64,000 nt of DNA from Blattamonas nauphoetae (lineage: Eukaryota > Preaxostyla > Oxymonadida), in the NCBI GenBank assembly GCA_033064195.1, contig JARBJD010000025.1:248001-312000 (forward strand), read 5' to 3'. Below the pieces are notes generated by a model. That model ran no database searches and was not told where the DNA came from. It saw only the letters and a list, made by a program, of their open reading frames with translations. A program made the translations under genes and the position numbers. Positions 11,001 through 20,620 of the stretch are shown here, piece by piece (within the stretch, counting starts at the first letter, position 1; each line of letters begins with the position of its first letter).

Positions 11001-11205
11001 GTTCATATTCTCCTTCGATGTCCTCATCAACCTCAAATTGTTGGTCTTCATCCCCTTCCCTTTTGTTTCCTTCGCATCGTCGCCTTTCTTGGTCGTTCTC
11101 AAATGTTGTACTGTTTTCGCTATTCTGGACGTTCTGTTTCAATTCTTCCTCTTTCTGTAAGTAGAAATTCTCAGTTGTGAGCGGATTCGAATACTGAGTG
11201 ACCAC
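8098..11205 (-). pseudogene. Decayed cargo gene: charged coil region plus surface-protein-like (beta-helix type) segments
   Basis: Minus-strand frames at 11205-10981, 10591-10163, 10114-9623 and 9623-9201 encode Glu/Lys/Ser-rich, coiled-coil-like segments. They pass into segments such as SLISLENDGEWVVLDNMGIM, FNSSLADQGIFAQPLLSLFT, EILLNNVTFKNLI and LVPATTMETFVSVETGVLSL. The short Asn- and Val-rich repeats look like right-handed beta-helix surface proteins. The pieces lie in several frames with stops between them, so the gene is broken, or holds introns I cannot place. It lies wholly inside the Mutator-like element and is therefore mobile cargo. Confidence 0.5.
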
Positions 11206-11629
11206 CGTCCGTCGAGGCTGTCGATGGGAGCTGGAGTTGACTTTTCAGACGGAACATAGTGGAGGATGGGCTCGGAGATCAAGGAAAATGAACTTGGAAA
11301 TCAGGTAAGAGAGGTGAAATGACCAAATGGAATGCATACTTCGGTCTGGGTAGTGGAGAATTAAATGCTGGCGGTGTAGAGAAGATGGAGAGTCGGGAGG
11401 GCTATATGTTCGTGAATCCGACGACAAAGTTCCGGAAAAATGTCTGGAAGGGTCTCTCATTGAAAGACGCGTTAATGGGAAGGAACAGTCCGAGATCAAC
11501 CCAGGATCTCTTTGACAACGATGAACCCAGATTGTAAAAAAGTCAGAAAGTAAGAAATGAGCAAAAAAAGTGGAAGTGATGTGGATATTGAGGTGTTTGT
11601 TGAATAAAATGCGGTAAAGAATCGATAAG

Positions 11630-11732
11630 AACGAGTGTAATGACAGATCTGCGTGTAGACTTTCAGATCTGCGCCTAGACCGATCTGCAGATCTGCGTCT
11701 AGACTTTTTCAGATCTGAGCCTAGACTTACCC
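11630..11732 (-). repeat. Right terminal inverted repeat of the Mutator-like element
   Basis: Inverted partner of the left TIR. It differs at the second triplet (GGGTAA versus GGGTAG) and by a few internal bases. Confidence 0.8.
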
Positions 11733-11830
11733 GCTTTCTTTGGGTGGATTCCATCGCTGAGCATCACGCCATTTCTGTTGTTCTCTTTGCAGCAATAGAT
11801 GGTGTCAGGTACTCCAAGCTACTATCGAGG
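11733..11830 (-). pseudogene. Protein-kinase-like fragment, upstream half
   Basis: The minus strand reads LQREQQKWRDAQRWNPPKES, and the final KES is encoded by the target duplication. It continues in frame into the 7303-7479 piece once the element is removed. WRDxxRWxPPxES resembles the variable loop preceding subdomain IX in expanded protist kinases. A stop lies just upstream, so only a fragment remains. Confidence 0.45.
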
Positions 11831-11913
11831 AAAAATGATTGCGAAGGTCTGAAAGAGAGATTTGTTCGTTGACAGGGTCGATGATGTTGGGCAGATTCAG
11901 AAATGGTTTTCTG

Positions 11914-13068
11914 CCACTATCCGAGAACATTCCTTCCCAACAAATTGAGAATCTGTTCTGTTGGTTGATCAGCCACATTCGCAGGTCGCCCGACATTTCC
12001 GTCCATGAGCAGCAGCTCAAGCTCATCCAGCATCCCTTCCGACCACAGTGCTTGCATCAGTTTTGCGCCGTTCTGTTTCGCTTCTCCGCCTTCCTCCTCC
12101 CATTCTGTCAATGATCCGCTAAAGCTCCAAAGAAAGCGTCGAATGGGCCAGTCTGTGTCATCGAACGAGAAGCTGCGTGCGAATGTGAACGGTATCGGAA
12201 GCGAGATGGCCAATTTCAGCGATGGCAGATGATACACACTGATCCAGACGAGAATGTTCAAAAGATCGAGGAAAGACGAAGATGAGGTGGAAGGAAAGAA
12301 GGCTCGATTCTTGATGTGTGTGTGCAGATAAAGAGAGGATGGAACGATCACTTTTTGAAAGATCTGTTCCCGAAGGGTGTTGATTTCACTGGTGGAAGAG
12401 AGGTGAAGGGAACGGAGAGAGTCTGGATCGACGTGTGACACGACAAATGTCAGAATCCAATTCAGACGGATGAAGATCTGCTCTTGAGACGAAACACGAA
12501 GGGCGTGCGATTGAAGAGCAGTGTGGATTCTGTGGATGAGATCAGTGTCAATAAGATGGATCAGACGGCCGAATGTGATTGATACGATTGTGTAGTGAAG
12601 GAATGACAGTGTTGCAAGAACAATTCTTTGATGAGGCGTTGACAACAGGATTTCAATGCTGTCAGTGAACCCATGAGGCGATCTGGATGTAGAGGAAACG
12701 AGGTCGGTGACTAGTTTCTCAGCGTTGGTTTGTGTATTGCAGTCTGCCTCGAAGCTCTTCAATTACAAGACTGCCTTGCTTTGAAGGGCATCATCAAATG
12801 GAAAATCAGCCTTCACCATCGCAAGGAGCGATCTGAACATGCTCAATTTGTCTTCGAATGGCATGGCTGGATGTATGACAGAATCCAAGAAATTGGGAAG
12901 TTCTTGAAATCCATTTGGATCTAAATCTGGAGTGTTGAATAGCATAGTATACTGGGAGTTTGAACAATTCTGATTTGCGTCTTGCATCGTTGATTGAAAG
13001 CGATCACACCCTTTTGACTCTGTCACTTCATCGGAATGGATTCGTTCTCGTCGATCAACCTTGAACAC
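11914..13068 (-). pseudogene. Divergent family A member with one in-frame stop
   Basis: The frame would give about 384 aa but has a TAA at codon ~102, after FDDALQSKAVL, where other members read FLKSLEP a few residues on. The same frame continues undamaged: AEKLVTDLVSS, GFTDSIEILLSTPH, REQIFQKVIVPSS, LPSLKLAISLPIPF and KLMQALWSEGM. It is the most divergent copy (start MFKVDRRER; tail LNLLGRNVLG). A recent nonsense mutation or a sequencing error would both fit. Confidence 0.6.
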
Positions 13069-13626
13069 AAAACAAAAAGTTATGACATGATGTAAACCAG
13101 TGAACTAGACCACACTCGGACTCCTTCTCATCCAACTTTGCTCTCTTTTTATTTACGTTGTTATTTCTTCATAGCAGCTGTCAATATACCACAAATAACG
13201 TATTTATGCGAGACCATCGACATCTGAACAGGAGAGAAAAGGAGGAAGAAGAGATGAGACAGGAAAGGAGAGATGAAAGAAGAGACAAAGAATGAAGAAT
13301 AAGAAGGAAGATGCTGAAGGAATCAACAGCAAAAGACCAAAATAGGCAGATCATACCTCAAACAGATCGGAGGTGGCAGGGGAATGGCTGAAATATGTGG
13401 TTTATCCCCTTTCGACGAGAAACTAGAGTGTTGTTGTGGAGATCGTCCAAAAGTCGAGATTGGGAAAGATAAAATGAAGACAATGCGTCGAAGTGACTTT
13501 TAGAGTAAACTCGAGACAACAGAACACGATAAATTTGTCAAAACATCTCGAAAAGATGGATCCAAGTGAGATGTGAAGGTACAAAAAAAAAGTTAAGTCC
13601 ATTCTGTCGATGTCTTTCTGATGCAA
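13069..13626. other. Intergenic DNA with a purine-rich tract and a family B scrap
   Basis: Bases 13210-13330 are GA-rich (GGAGAGAAAAGGAGG-type). Bases 13370-13490 resemble the start of the family B block (CCAAAAGTCGAGATTGGGAAAG) but are badly eroded. No other gene is seen. Confidence 0.5.
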
Positions 13627-14805
13627 TCAGCTCCTGTCTGCATCATCATTGCTTTCACTGATTACTTCTTCGCCTTCATCGTATGCTACTTCATCTTCAG
13701 AGTGACCAAAGACGATTCCATCGTCGAAGTCGGCGTTGAAAATATTAGAGCCCAGTATTTTTCTGATTGAATGGCAGCGTTTCGAAATATCATTGTTATA
13801 CTCGCTGTCACACATGAATGTCGCAAACTCATCGAGTGTGTCTTCGAAGCCCTCAAAAAACAGAGTGTGGAATAGCTGTTTCGCAGATTGGACCACTTCT
13901 GGGCCGTAATTCTTCCATTCTTGAAGCGAACGGTTGATGCGGCTGAGAAGCGTCCAGTCATAATCATCATCTTCGACGTACGAGAGACAACTCGAGAATG
14001 CCATCACAATCGGAGATGCGAGGACAAATTCCAATGTTGGACAATGGAATGGGCATATATCAAGGAATTTGTACAAGAGAGACATGAACGAAGACAACAG
14101 GTCTCGATTGAGGTCGTATCGATTTGAGATCAGAAATGTCACAAATTGAGAGGACGGGAGCACGGCCTTCTGAAAGATCATTTCACGATGGTTGTACTTG
14201 TCGACTGCATTAGTGATGCCAAGTTGATCTAGAGAGAATGGAGATACGAGATCGATGCAGGAATCGATGATATCGATTAGATTGTCGTATATCTCTTCAT
14301 TTCCAGAAATTGTCGGTGGGTGAGGTTGAATATTTGCCAAGACATTGGTAACGAGATCAGACTCCACGAGACGACATAGAATTGGAGGATTTGACCACAA
14401 GGTTGTTTTCTGGAGAAACGACAACGTTGCTATGACTACAGTCGAGTGGGGAGACGATAAGAGAGTGAAAATGCTCACAACAAAGCCAGAAAGTGATCCA
14501 GTTGAAGAAGGAACGAGGTCAGTTACGAGCTTCACTGCATAATCTGAAATATCCCTCCATGTTGGTTCGATATTCTTCAGAAATTGGGCAGTTTTGTCTT
14601 GAAGGGCATTGTCGAATGGGTGTTCAGCTTTCACGAGGGCAACTAGTGAACAGTATATGGTTGATTTGTTCTCAAACGACAATTCTGACTTTGGATCGAA
14701 AGACAGAAAATGGTGATGCAAAGTGTCCACAGTTGAATGTGAGTCAGGTGAATGATTTAAACAGGAGTCGCTGGTGGTGTGCGAAGTTTCTGAATCGTTC
14801 TCCAT
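13627..14805 (-). CDS. Family A protein, copy 2 (392 aa)
   Basis: An intact single-exon gene ending in TGA. It has all family blocks: LSFENKSTIYCSLVALVKAE, ALQDKTAQFLKNIEP, LVTDLVPSSTGS, LLSSPHSTVVIATLSFL, RLVESDLVTNVLANIQPH, PSSQFVTFLISNRY, PFHCPTLEFVLASPIVMAF and TLFFEGFEDT. It extends further at the C-terminus than most copies, with an acidic tail (DFDDGIVFGHSEDEVAYD). The start MENDSETSHT follows the usual short Ser-rich leader. Predicted all-helical, soluble; role unknown. Confidence 0.75.
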   Translation of the reverse strand: MENDSETSHTTSDSCLNHSPDSHSTVDTLHHHFLSFDPKSELSFENKSTIYCSLVALVKAEHPFDNALQDKTAQFLKNIEPTWRDISDYAVKLVTDLVPSSTGSLSGFVVSIFTLLSSPHSTVVIATLSFLQKTTLWSNPPILCRLVESDLVTNVLANIQPHPPTISGNEEIYDNLIDIIDSCIDLVSPFSLDQLGITNAVDKYNHREMIFQKAVLPSSQFVTFLISNRYDLNRDLLSSFMSLLYKFLDICPFHCPTLEFVLASPIVMAFSSCLSYVEDDDYDWTLLSRINRSLQEWKNYGPEVVQSAKQLFHTLFFEGFEDTLDEFATFMCDSEYNNDISKRCHSIRKILGSNIFNADFDDGIVFGHSEDEVAYDEGEEVISESNDDADRS

Positions 14806-14942
14806 TGAAGTGAGTATTCGATCATCCCATTTTTCCGTGTTTATCGAAACAAATCATTCTGGAAGGGAAACAGACGAAGAGTGTTTAGGAAATGATTCAG
14901 AAATGAAGATAAACAAAGAGAGAAGAACAACAAAAACTTACA

Positions 14943-17822
14943 TCATTCACGATCAATCCTCTTCCGAAGTTCCATTTCAACCAAATCACCCAACTCCTTC
15001 GAGTGGAACAGCAGTGGCCGTCGTGCACGGTCCATCCGCTCCTTCTTTCGCGGACAGTCGATCGGAAGGAGCGGCTCCACGCCTGTCACAAGAGTGTCCA
15101 GCTCAGCGTCGTGCAGTGCGTGGTGTGTTTGAGAGTCGTGAAGTCGTTCTGGTGACAGAGACACTCGTTGCGAGGAGCGAGGGTTGGATGAGGAAGCGGT
15201 GGGAGTGAACAGAATGCGAGTGACGAGAGGGGAGGAGAGAGGTTGGCTGTTGACTGGAGTTGACGGTGTTGACAAGAAAGACGAATTCTCCCCATCTGCC
15301 TCTTCTTCTCTCTCCTTCTTTTCTTTCTCTCGTCTCCGTTCTTCCTCCTCTTCTTCCCTCCTCTCCACTTCCTTCTGTCCCAAAATTCGTCCATCCCTTC
15401 CAATCTGTCCCTTCAGCACTCCGACATCTCCTCTCACCCACATCACTCGTTGTTCCGCCTTTCGTCGTTCTTCCTCTTCTTCCTGCTTCTTTCGTTCCAG
15501 TTCCCGTTTTCGTTCAAGATGCGCTCGCTTTTCGGCCTCGCGTTGCAATCGACGAGATTCAGCTTCTTTCATTCTTTCCTCTTCTCCTCTCTTTCGCTCC
15601 TCTTCCCTTCTTCTCTCCAACTCCTTCAGTCTCTCTTCTTCTTCTTTTCTTCTTTCTTCATCTCGTTGTCTTTCCAGTTCTCTCCTCTCTTCTTCCTTCC
15701 TTCGTTCTTCTTCCCTTCTCCTCCATTCTTCTTCCTTCTCTCGTTCTTTCTCTTTCAACAATTCTTCCCTTCGTTCCTCTTCTTCTCTCCTTCGTTCCTC
15801 TTCTCGAACTCGTTCTTCTTCCAGTTTCCTTCTCTCTTCTTCTCTCCTTCGTTCCTCTTCTCGAACTCGTTCTTCTTCCAGTTTCCTTCTCTCTTCCTCC
15901 ATGAGCCGTTCCTTCTCCTTTCTCTCTTCCTCTTCTTGTTTCATCTTCCTCTCCATTTCCTCCTTCTCCTTTCTTTCCTTTTCCTCCTTCTTCTTTTTCT
16001 TCTCCGAGCTCAACACTGGCTTCTTCCCTTCCTTCCTCTTTCCCTCCTTTCCATCCACTTCCACCACAAACGATGACGGTCCTCTCGGTTTCAGTGTCGG
16101 CCTCAGCGAGTTCAGAAATCGATCATTCGTTGGCGTCGATTGTGTTGCTGTGAATCGAGTTTGATTTTGCTGTGTTTGACTGAAATCGCTTCGAGCAAGT
16201 GAAGGAGTGTTGATCGCATCAGAAAGTTGGGAGGCGAGAGTGGCTGGACTCATCCGATCCATCAACTTCCTGTTCATTTCCCGTTCGCCTTGTTCTTCCT
16301 GTCTCCTCTCTTCTTCTCTCCTCTTCCTCTCCTTCTCCTCTGCCACACTCTCCACACACCCTCCCTCCTCCCCAACCCACTCCAGCACATTCCCATTGTC
16401 AACTGGCCGCACCAGCGACTGTCGTGCTTCCCTCGCTTCTTCCTTCGTGAACCACTCCGAAATCAGCGGTTTCACGAAGGACGAGTGTTTGTGGGAGGAT
16501 GGGTCGGGTTGTGTCGGTCTCGATGAAGTGTGGAGGAGAGTCTGCGGCATTTGGATGAGAGAAAAGAGAGCATTTGGTGTGTTTCTGGCATTTTGGGATT
16601 GAGTGGCCGTTGTTCGTGTCAATCCGCCAGTTTCTCGAATCTCTGATGGATTCGAGCGGACCTGGGACGACAAATGCGGATGAGCAGATGGTATGCAGAC
16701 GGCATTTCGCTCCAAATCGAAGTCGCTCGTTCGGAGGAGTGTTTCGCTTGTTGGCCAGTCTGCTCGATTTGTGGTTTCGTTTGTGATGTGTTTGGGAGGC
16801 GGGGCTGGAAATGTGAAAACTGACAAAGACGGCGATTGTGGGTTGGGCCAACGCGATGTGGATTGCGGTGGTTCTGGAGGGGGAAGATGCAATGGGGTCT
16901 CAGCTGGGTGGGTGTGGGGTGTGTGGTCATTTGGGCGTTCTGTTGGTTGCGTTTGAGGAGCTAGCACTTCGAAATCCCAATTGAATGGAGACTCGTTTCG
17001 GTCTCTTCGTTTCTGCCTGTTCTCTTCGATAACGCGCTTCACATTCTTTCGCCGTTCAATTCGCTTCGCATTTAATTCTTCCAAGTCTTTCTTTCGTCTT
17101 TCCGCCTCTAATTCTTCCTTCTGGATCCTTCGATCTTTGCCATCTCGTCGAGACGATGATCCCGACCGATATTGGGGATAATCTTGCTGGGCCGATTTAT
17201 TCCTTTCATTTCTTTGATTTGTAGTGTATTCACGTTGAGCAAAACTCGACATATGGTTCTGCTGACGGTTCGCTGGAGTCGCCATCCTTCCACCCTTTGG
17301 GGTATCCAATTTCTGAGCTGTCGGGTCTTTTTCAAGAATGTTGTGCGACAAAGTTCGCATTAAAGCCTCGTCGGACAGCATTTCTATCATCATATTCCTC
17401 AATTCATCGAGTGAAAATCGGATGTGTTCCGGTTGGGCGTATCTCGCAAAAATGTGCATCACCAGGATCAATAATGTTGAGGAAGATAATTGTGGAGAGA
17501 TGGGGGCAGGGAGTGATGAGATGATGGGAGAAGACGCGATCAGAGTTGGGTGCACTGTGTGCAAAGGAGGAGTACGAAATGAGGTTGGTGTGTGCGCGGA
17601 TGGGAATGCATGCGAAGTGGCAGGTGTGCTGAGTGTGTTGATGAATGTGGTTGGGGTTGATGATAATGTGGGTTTGTTGATATTGTCATGCTGTTCAGCC
17701 GACGGAAATGAAGCTGAAGTTGTGTCAATAAATGGCGGAATGGGGAGAGTGAAGACAGATGGAAAGGTGGACTCGTCGATAGATGATGTGAGGAAGGTAA
17801 CCATGGCTGGAGAGAGGAACAA
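14943..17822 (-). CDS. Large charged coiled-coil protein (959 aa)
   Basis: One uninterrupted frame. Residues ~1-140 are Ser/Thr/Pro-rich, and ~180-280 are Lys/Arg/Glu-rich with RxRRKNVKRVIEENRQKRR. The middle (~280-560) is low-complexity and Pro/Ser-rich. Residues ~600-860 form a long heptad-like block of repeated EEERRKLEEERVREEERRR motifs, consistent with a single alpha-helix or coiled coil. The C-terminus is more ordinary (LVEMELRKRIDRE). Such proteins are common in protist cytoskeletons, but no defining domain is visible. An in-frame ATG at codon 7 (17804) could be the start instead. Confidence 0.7.
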   Translation of the reverse strand: MFLSPAMVTFLTSSIDESTFPSVFTLPIPPFIDTTSASFPSAEQHDNINKPTLSSTPTTFINTLSTPATSHAFPSAHTPTSFRTPPLHTVHPTLIASSPIISSLPAPISPQLSSSTLLILVMHIFARYAQPEHIRFSLDELRNMMIEMLSDEALMRTLSHNILEKDPTAQKLDTPKGGRMATPANRQQNHMSSFAQREYTTNQRNERNKSAQQDYPQYRSGSSSRRDGKDRRIQKEELEAERRKKDLEELNAKRIERRKNVKRVIEENRQKRRDRNESPFNWDFEVLAPQTQPTERPNDHTPHTHPAETPLHLPPPEPPQSTSRWPNPQSPSLSVFTFPAPPPKHITNETTNRADWPTSETLLRTSDFDLERNAVCIPSAHPHLSSQVRSNPSEIRETGGLTRTTATQSQNARNTPNALFSLIQMPQTLLHTSSRPTQPDPSSHKHSSFVKPLISEWFTKEEAREARQSLVRPVDNGNVLEWVGEEGGCVESVAEEKERKRREEERRQEEQGEREMNRKLMDRMSPATLASQLSDAINTPSLARSDFSQTQQNQTRFTATQSTPTNDRFLNSLRPTLKPRGPSSFVVEVDGKEGKRKEGKKPVLSSEKKKKKEEKERKEKEEMERKMKQEEEERKEKERLMEEERRKLEEERVREEERRREEERRKLEEERVREEERRREEEERREELLKEKEREKEEEWRRREEERRKEEERRELERQRDEERRKEEEERLKELERRREEERKRGEEERMKEAESRRLQREAEKRAHLERKRELERKKQEEEEERRKAEQRVMWVRGDVGVLKGQIGRDGRILGQKEVERREEEEEERRREKEKKEREEEADGENSSFLSTPSTPVNSQPLSSPLVTRILFTPTASSSNPRSSQRVSLSPERLHDSQTHHALHDAELDTLVTGVEPLLPIDCPRKKERMDRARRPLLFHSKELGDLVEMELRKRIDRE
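15380..16010 (-). repeat. Glu/Arg-rich codon repeat tract
   Basis: Degenerate GAAGAG/CGTTCCTC repeats encode the coiled coil. One ~66-bp segment (EERRREEERRKLEEERVRE) is duplicated next to itself at 15790-15900. The tract makes long spurious frames on the other strand. Confidence 0.7.
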
Positions 17823-17981
17823 ATGATGACGACGATGATCAAAGGCGATTTAAGAGAAAAATCGGACAAAAACGACGTGAAAAGGGGAATAGCACACGAT
17901 GTATGACGTTATATTGATGTAATATGTGAGTTTTGTTTCTTATATTCGGCTAGAGGTGAACGAAGATGAATCATCAAAAAT

Positions 17982-18813
17982 TCAAAACAGACAAACGATG
18001 TTTGGTTTCAATTGGCTGAAATGAGTATGTGTCAACGTGAATAGCAGATTCAGCGGATGATGGAAGAGAAGGCTTATTGTCTGATCGGAGAGGTCACCTG
18101 ATGGTGAGAGGTGGTGAAGTCTCTCAACGTCCAGCCACTTCAAACACTCCCGCATCAAAGAATCCACATCCAGCTTCGTCAGCAGAAATGTGGTAGATTT
18201 GGTGAGAGTGTGATGTTCATGGTGAGAGGAATCAGGTGAGGATAGTTGGGCGATAGAGACTGCCATAACGGTGAGGTATTCAGGCGAAACAAGAGCTCCA
18301 TTCCGAAGATGTCGCATAAGTTCTGTGATGAGCAGATTTGAGAGAATTGGCAGATCCATTAGCGATTCAGATGAGACAATTCTGGTTGGATAGAGTAAAA
18401 TTGAGCACAGATGACAAAATATGTTTCAAGAGGAAAGACAAACCGAAGCAAAAGGTACGATAGCATCCCTTGAACACAGCCAAGTTGATGAGAATAAAGC
18501 GATAGAACAAAATTGATGATGACGATTGATGCATCTGCTGAGATGAAGATGACAGTTCAAAATCAGGAAAATAGCAAGAAAAAAGGTGAAAGAGAGAGTT
18601 TAGAGAAAGATAGGAGAGAGCCCAACCGGTTTTGGTTTCAATTTCATTCAGGATCGTTGAGATAGTGTCGTTCAATGCATTCAGACATTCAAGCGGAGAT
18701 GAAGCGGGAGACACGCGCAAATACTCCCAAATGAACGACGAGACGATGTCTGTCATATCTGAATCCGCTTTAGGATTCGAATTTAGGCAATCATGGGAAT
18801 GATCATCACTCAT
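17982..18813 (-). CDS. Small two-exon helical protein of unknown function
   Basis: Exon 1 starts at MSDDHSHD (18813) and includes DIVSSFIWEYLRVSPASSPL and a long hydrophobic helical stretch. A short GT-AG intron of roughly 60 nt near 18370-18440 would join it in phase to ESLMDLPILSNLLITEL and HLRNGALVSPEYLTVMAVS, ending in NIVCLF. A second in-frame ATG occurs at codon 20. Composition suggests a helical repeat. Its first ATG overlaps the ATG of the divergent family A gene at 18812. The exact donor site is my inference. Confidence 0.5.
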
Positions 18814-20620
18814 GAAAAGAAAAAGACAAAACCATCCAAAAAAATCAGCCAAAGTAACTTCTTTGCCTGATTCACCTGAAACTCCTTCGACTGTCTGTTC
18901 AGAACATGAACCGTTCCTGAACTTCAATCCTAACGCCGAATACACTTTCGATGACCAATCAATAATTTACCGTTCTCTTGTTGCCCTGGTGAAAGATAAA
19001 TACCCTTTTGACGATACTCTTCAAGACAAGGCCGTTCAGCTTCTGGAAAGTCTCGAAATGATGTGGTGGGATTCAGATTACCTCAAACAAGTCCTTATAG
19101 ACCTCGTTCCTGCCAATACAATATCCCCATCTGGCTTTATTGATAGCATTATCACTCTGCTGGTGTCTCCACACTCTACAGTTGTTGAAAAAGCATGGTC
19201 TTTCCTAAATTGGGTGGTTAGGAATTCAAGACAGCGATATCGATATGGTCTCGTGAGGTCGGGGATCGTCACCAAACTGTTTGCGAATGTTCAGCCTCAG
19301 ACACTGCCAATATCTGGAAATGAATATGTATTCAAAAACCTGATCGAAATCATCACCCATTGTCTCGTCATTTTATTACCTTTGATTTTCAATGAAATTC
19401 CATACCATCTCAGAGAATTTGCCATCACTGATGCAGTCGACGCATTCAATCTTCGTGAAAAAATCTTTCAGAAGGTCGTGATTCCATCGTCTCAATTTGT
19501 GCTATTTCTGATCACCAATCGTCACAACCTCAATGGAGAGTTGCTCCACTCATTCGTGTCTCTACTGAATTCGCTCATTGGAATAGGTCCATTCCATCGT
19601 CCAACATTGGAATTTGTTCTCGCATCTCCGATTGTGATGGCATTCTCAAGCTTCCTCCAGCGTGTCCAAACAGCCTATTCACTGTCACTTATTCTCAGCG
19701 ACATCGAAGAATTTCTGAAGAGTTGGAAGAAAGAAGGCCCAGAAGTGGTCCAATCTGGACAACGGATGATGCAAGCTCTGTTTTCGGAAGGCTTCCGTAC
19801 CGAGCTCGAACAGGCAATGAGGAACAACAGGAGCGGATATTATGGTCGGAAAGTTGTTCGTTATTATCAATCAATCTCGCGATTGCTGGAATTGAATGAG
19901 AATGATGACGAAGAAGACAGTGAAAACAATGACGAAGAAGACAGTGAAAACAATGACGCAGAAGACAGTGAAAGCGATGATGAAGAAGACAGTGAAGACA
20001 ATGACGAAGAAGAAGACAATGACGAAGAAGAAGACAGTGAAAGCGATGACGAAGAAGACAGTGACCGCGATGACGAAGAAGACAGTGACCGCGATGACGA
20101 AGAAGACAGTGACCGCGATGACGAAGAAGACAGTGAAAACAATGACGAAGAAGACAGTGACCGCGATGACGAAGAAGACAGTGACCGCGATGACGAAGAA
20201 GACAGTGAAAACAATGACGAAGAAGACAGTGACCGCGATGACGAAGAAGACAGTGAAAACAATGACGAAGAAGACAGTGACCGCGATGACGAAGAAGACA
20301 GTGACCGCGATGACGAAGAAGACAGTGAAAACAATGACGAAGAAGACAGTGACCGCGATGACGAAGAAGACAGTGAAAACAATGACGAAGAAGACAGTGA
20401 CCGCGATGACGAAGAAGACAGTGACCGCGATGACGAAGAAGACAGTGACCGCGATGACGAAGAAGACAGTGAAAACAATGACGAAGAAGACAGTGACCGC
20501 GATGACGAAGAAGACAGTGAAAACAATGACGAAGAAGACAGTGACCGCGAAGACGAAGAGTTTCACTCCGTATCCAAATTACTGGTATCGAATATGTATG
20601 ATGGACTGCCTCTCGAATGA
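18812..20620 (+). CDS. Family A protein, copy 3, with a long acidic repeat tail (602 aa)
   Basis: Residues 1-360 are a normal family A protein: YTFDDQSIIYRSLVALVKDK, LQDKAVQLLESLE, DLVPANTISPSGFIDSI, PSSQFVLFLITNR, PFHRPTLEFVLASPIVMAF and MMQALFSEGF. It then carries about 220 residues of DEEDSDRD/DEEDSENN repeats and ends in FHSVSKLLVSNMYDGLPLE. The HSVSKLL..N tail equals the family's normal HSISQLLGSN end, so the acidic tract was inserted just before it. It is the only plus-strand member. The tail would be highly negative and probably disordered. Confidence 0.75.
   Translation: MKRKRQNHPKKSAKVTSLPDSPETPSTVCSEHEPFLNFNPNAEYTFDDQSIIYRSLVALVKDKYPFDDTLQDKAVQLLESLEMMWWDSDYLKQVLIDLVPANTISPSGFIDSIITLLVSPHSTVVEKAWSFLNWVVRNSRQRYRYGLVRSGIVTKLFANVQPQTLPISGNEYVFKNLIEIITHCLVILLPLIFNEIPYHLREFAITDAVDAFNLREKIFQKVVIPSSQFVLFLITNRHNLNGELLHSFVSLLNSLIGIGPFHRPTLEFVLASPIVMAFSSFLQRVQTAYSLSLILSDIEEFLKSWKKEGPEVVQSGQRMMQALFSEGFRTELEQAMRNNRSGYYGRKVVRYYQSISRLLELNENDDEEDSENNDEEDSENNDAEDSESDDEEDSEDNDEEEDNDEEEDSESDDEEDSDRDDEEDSDRDDEEDSDRDDEEDSENNDEEDSDRDDEEDSDRDDEEDSENNDEEDSDRDDEEDSENNDEEDSDRDDEEDSDRDDEEDSENNDEEDSDRDDEEDSENNDEEDSDRDDEEDSDRDDEEDSDRDDEEDSENNDEEDSDRDDEEDSENNDEEDSDREDEEFHSVSKLLVSNMYDGLPLE
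19905..20552 (+). repeat. 24-bp tandem array coding an acidic tract (about 25 copies)
   Basis: The unit is GACGAAGAAGACAGTGACCG plus four bases. Two main versions alternate (ending in ACCGCGAT or AAAACAAT). The 8-codon period keeps frame. Near identity of units points to recent expansion by slippage or unequal exchange. It leaves all six frames open, which makes false ORFs. Confidence 0.9.

Larger units (their letters stand above)
7480..11732. mobile_element. Mutator-like TIR element, 4253 bp, with ~100-bp terminal inverted repeats
   Basis: The left end GGGTAGGTCTAGGCTCAGAT is repeated in inverted form at the right end (GGGTAAGTCTAGGCTCAGAT). The similarity continues for about 100 bp, including several CAGATCTG and GTCTAGAC motifs. 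Flanking 9-bp direct repeats GCTTTCTTT lie at 7471-7479 and 11733-11741. Long TIRs starting with GGG and a 9-bp duplication are Mutator traits. There is no transposase; the cargo is a decayed charged/surface-type gene on the minus strand, so it resembles a Pack-MULE. Confidence 0.85.

Noticed and set aside
15184-16164. Plus-strand Ser/Phe/Leu-rich ORFs at 15184-16164
   Set aside because: Antisense shadow of the Glu/Arg-rich coiled-coil gene.
19905-20552. CRISPR-like array
   Set aside because: The units are directly adjacent with no spacers and are in-frame codons of a eukaryotic-type protein.
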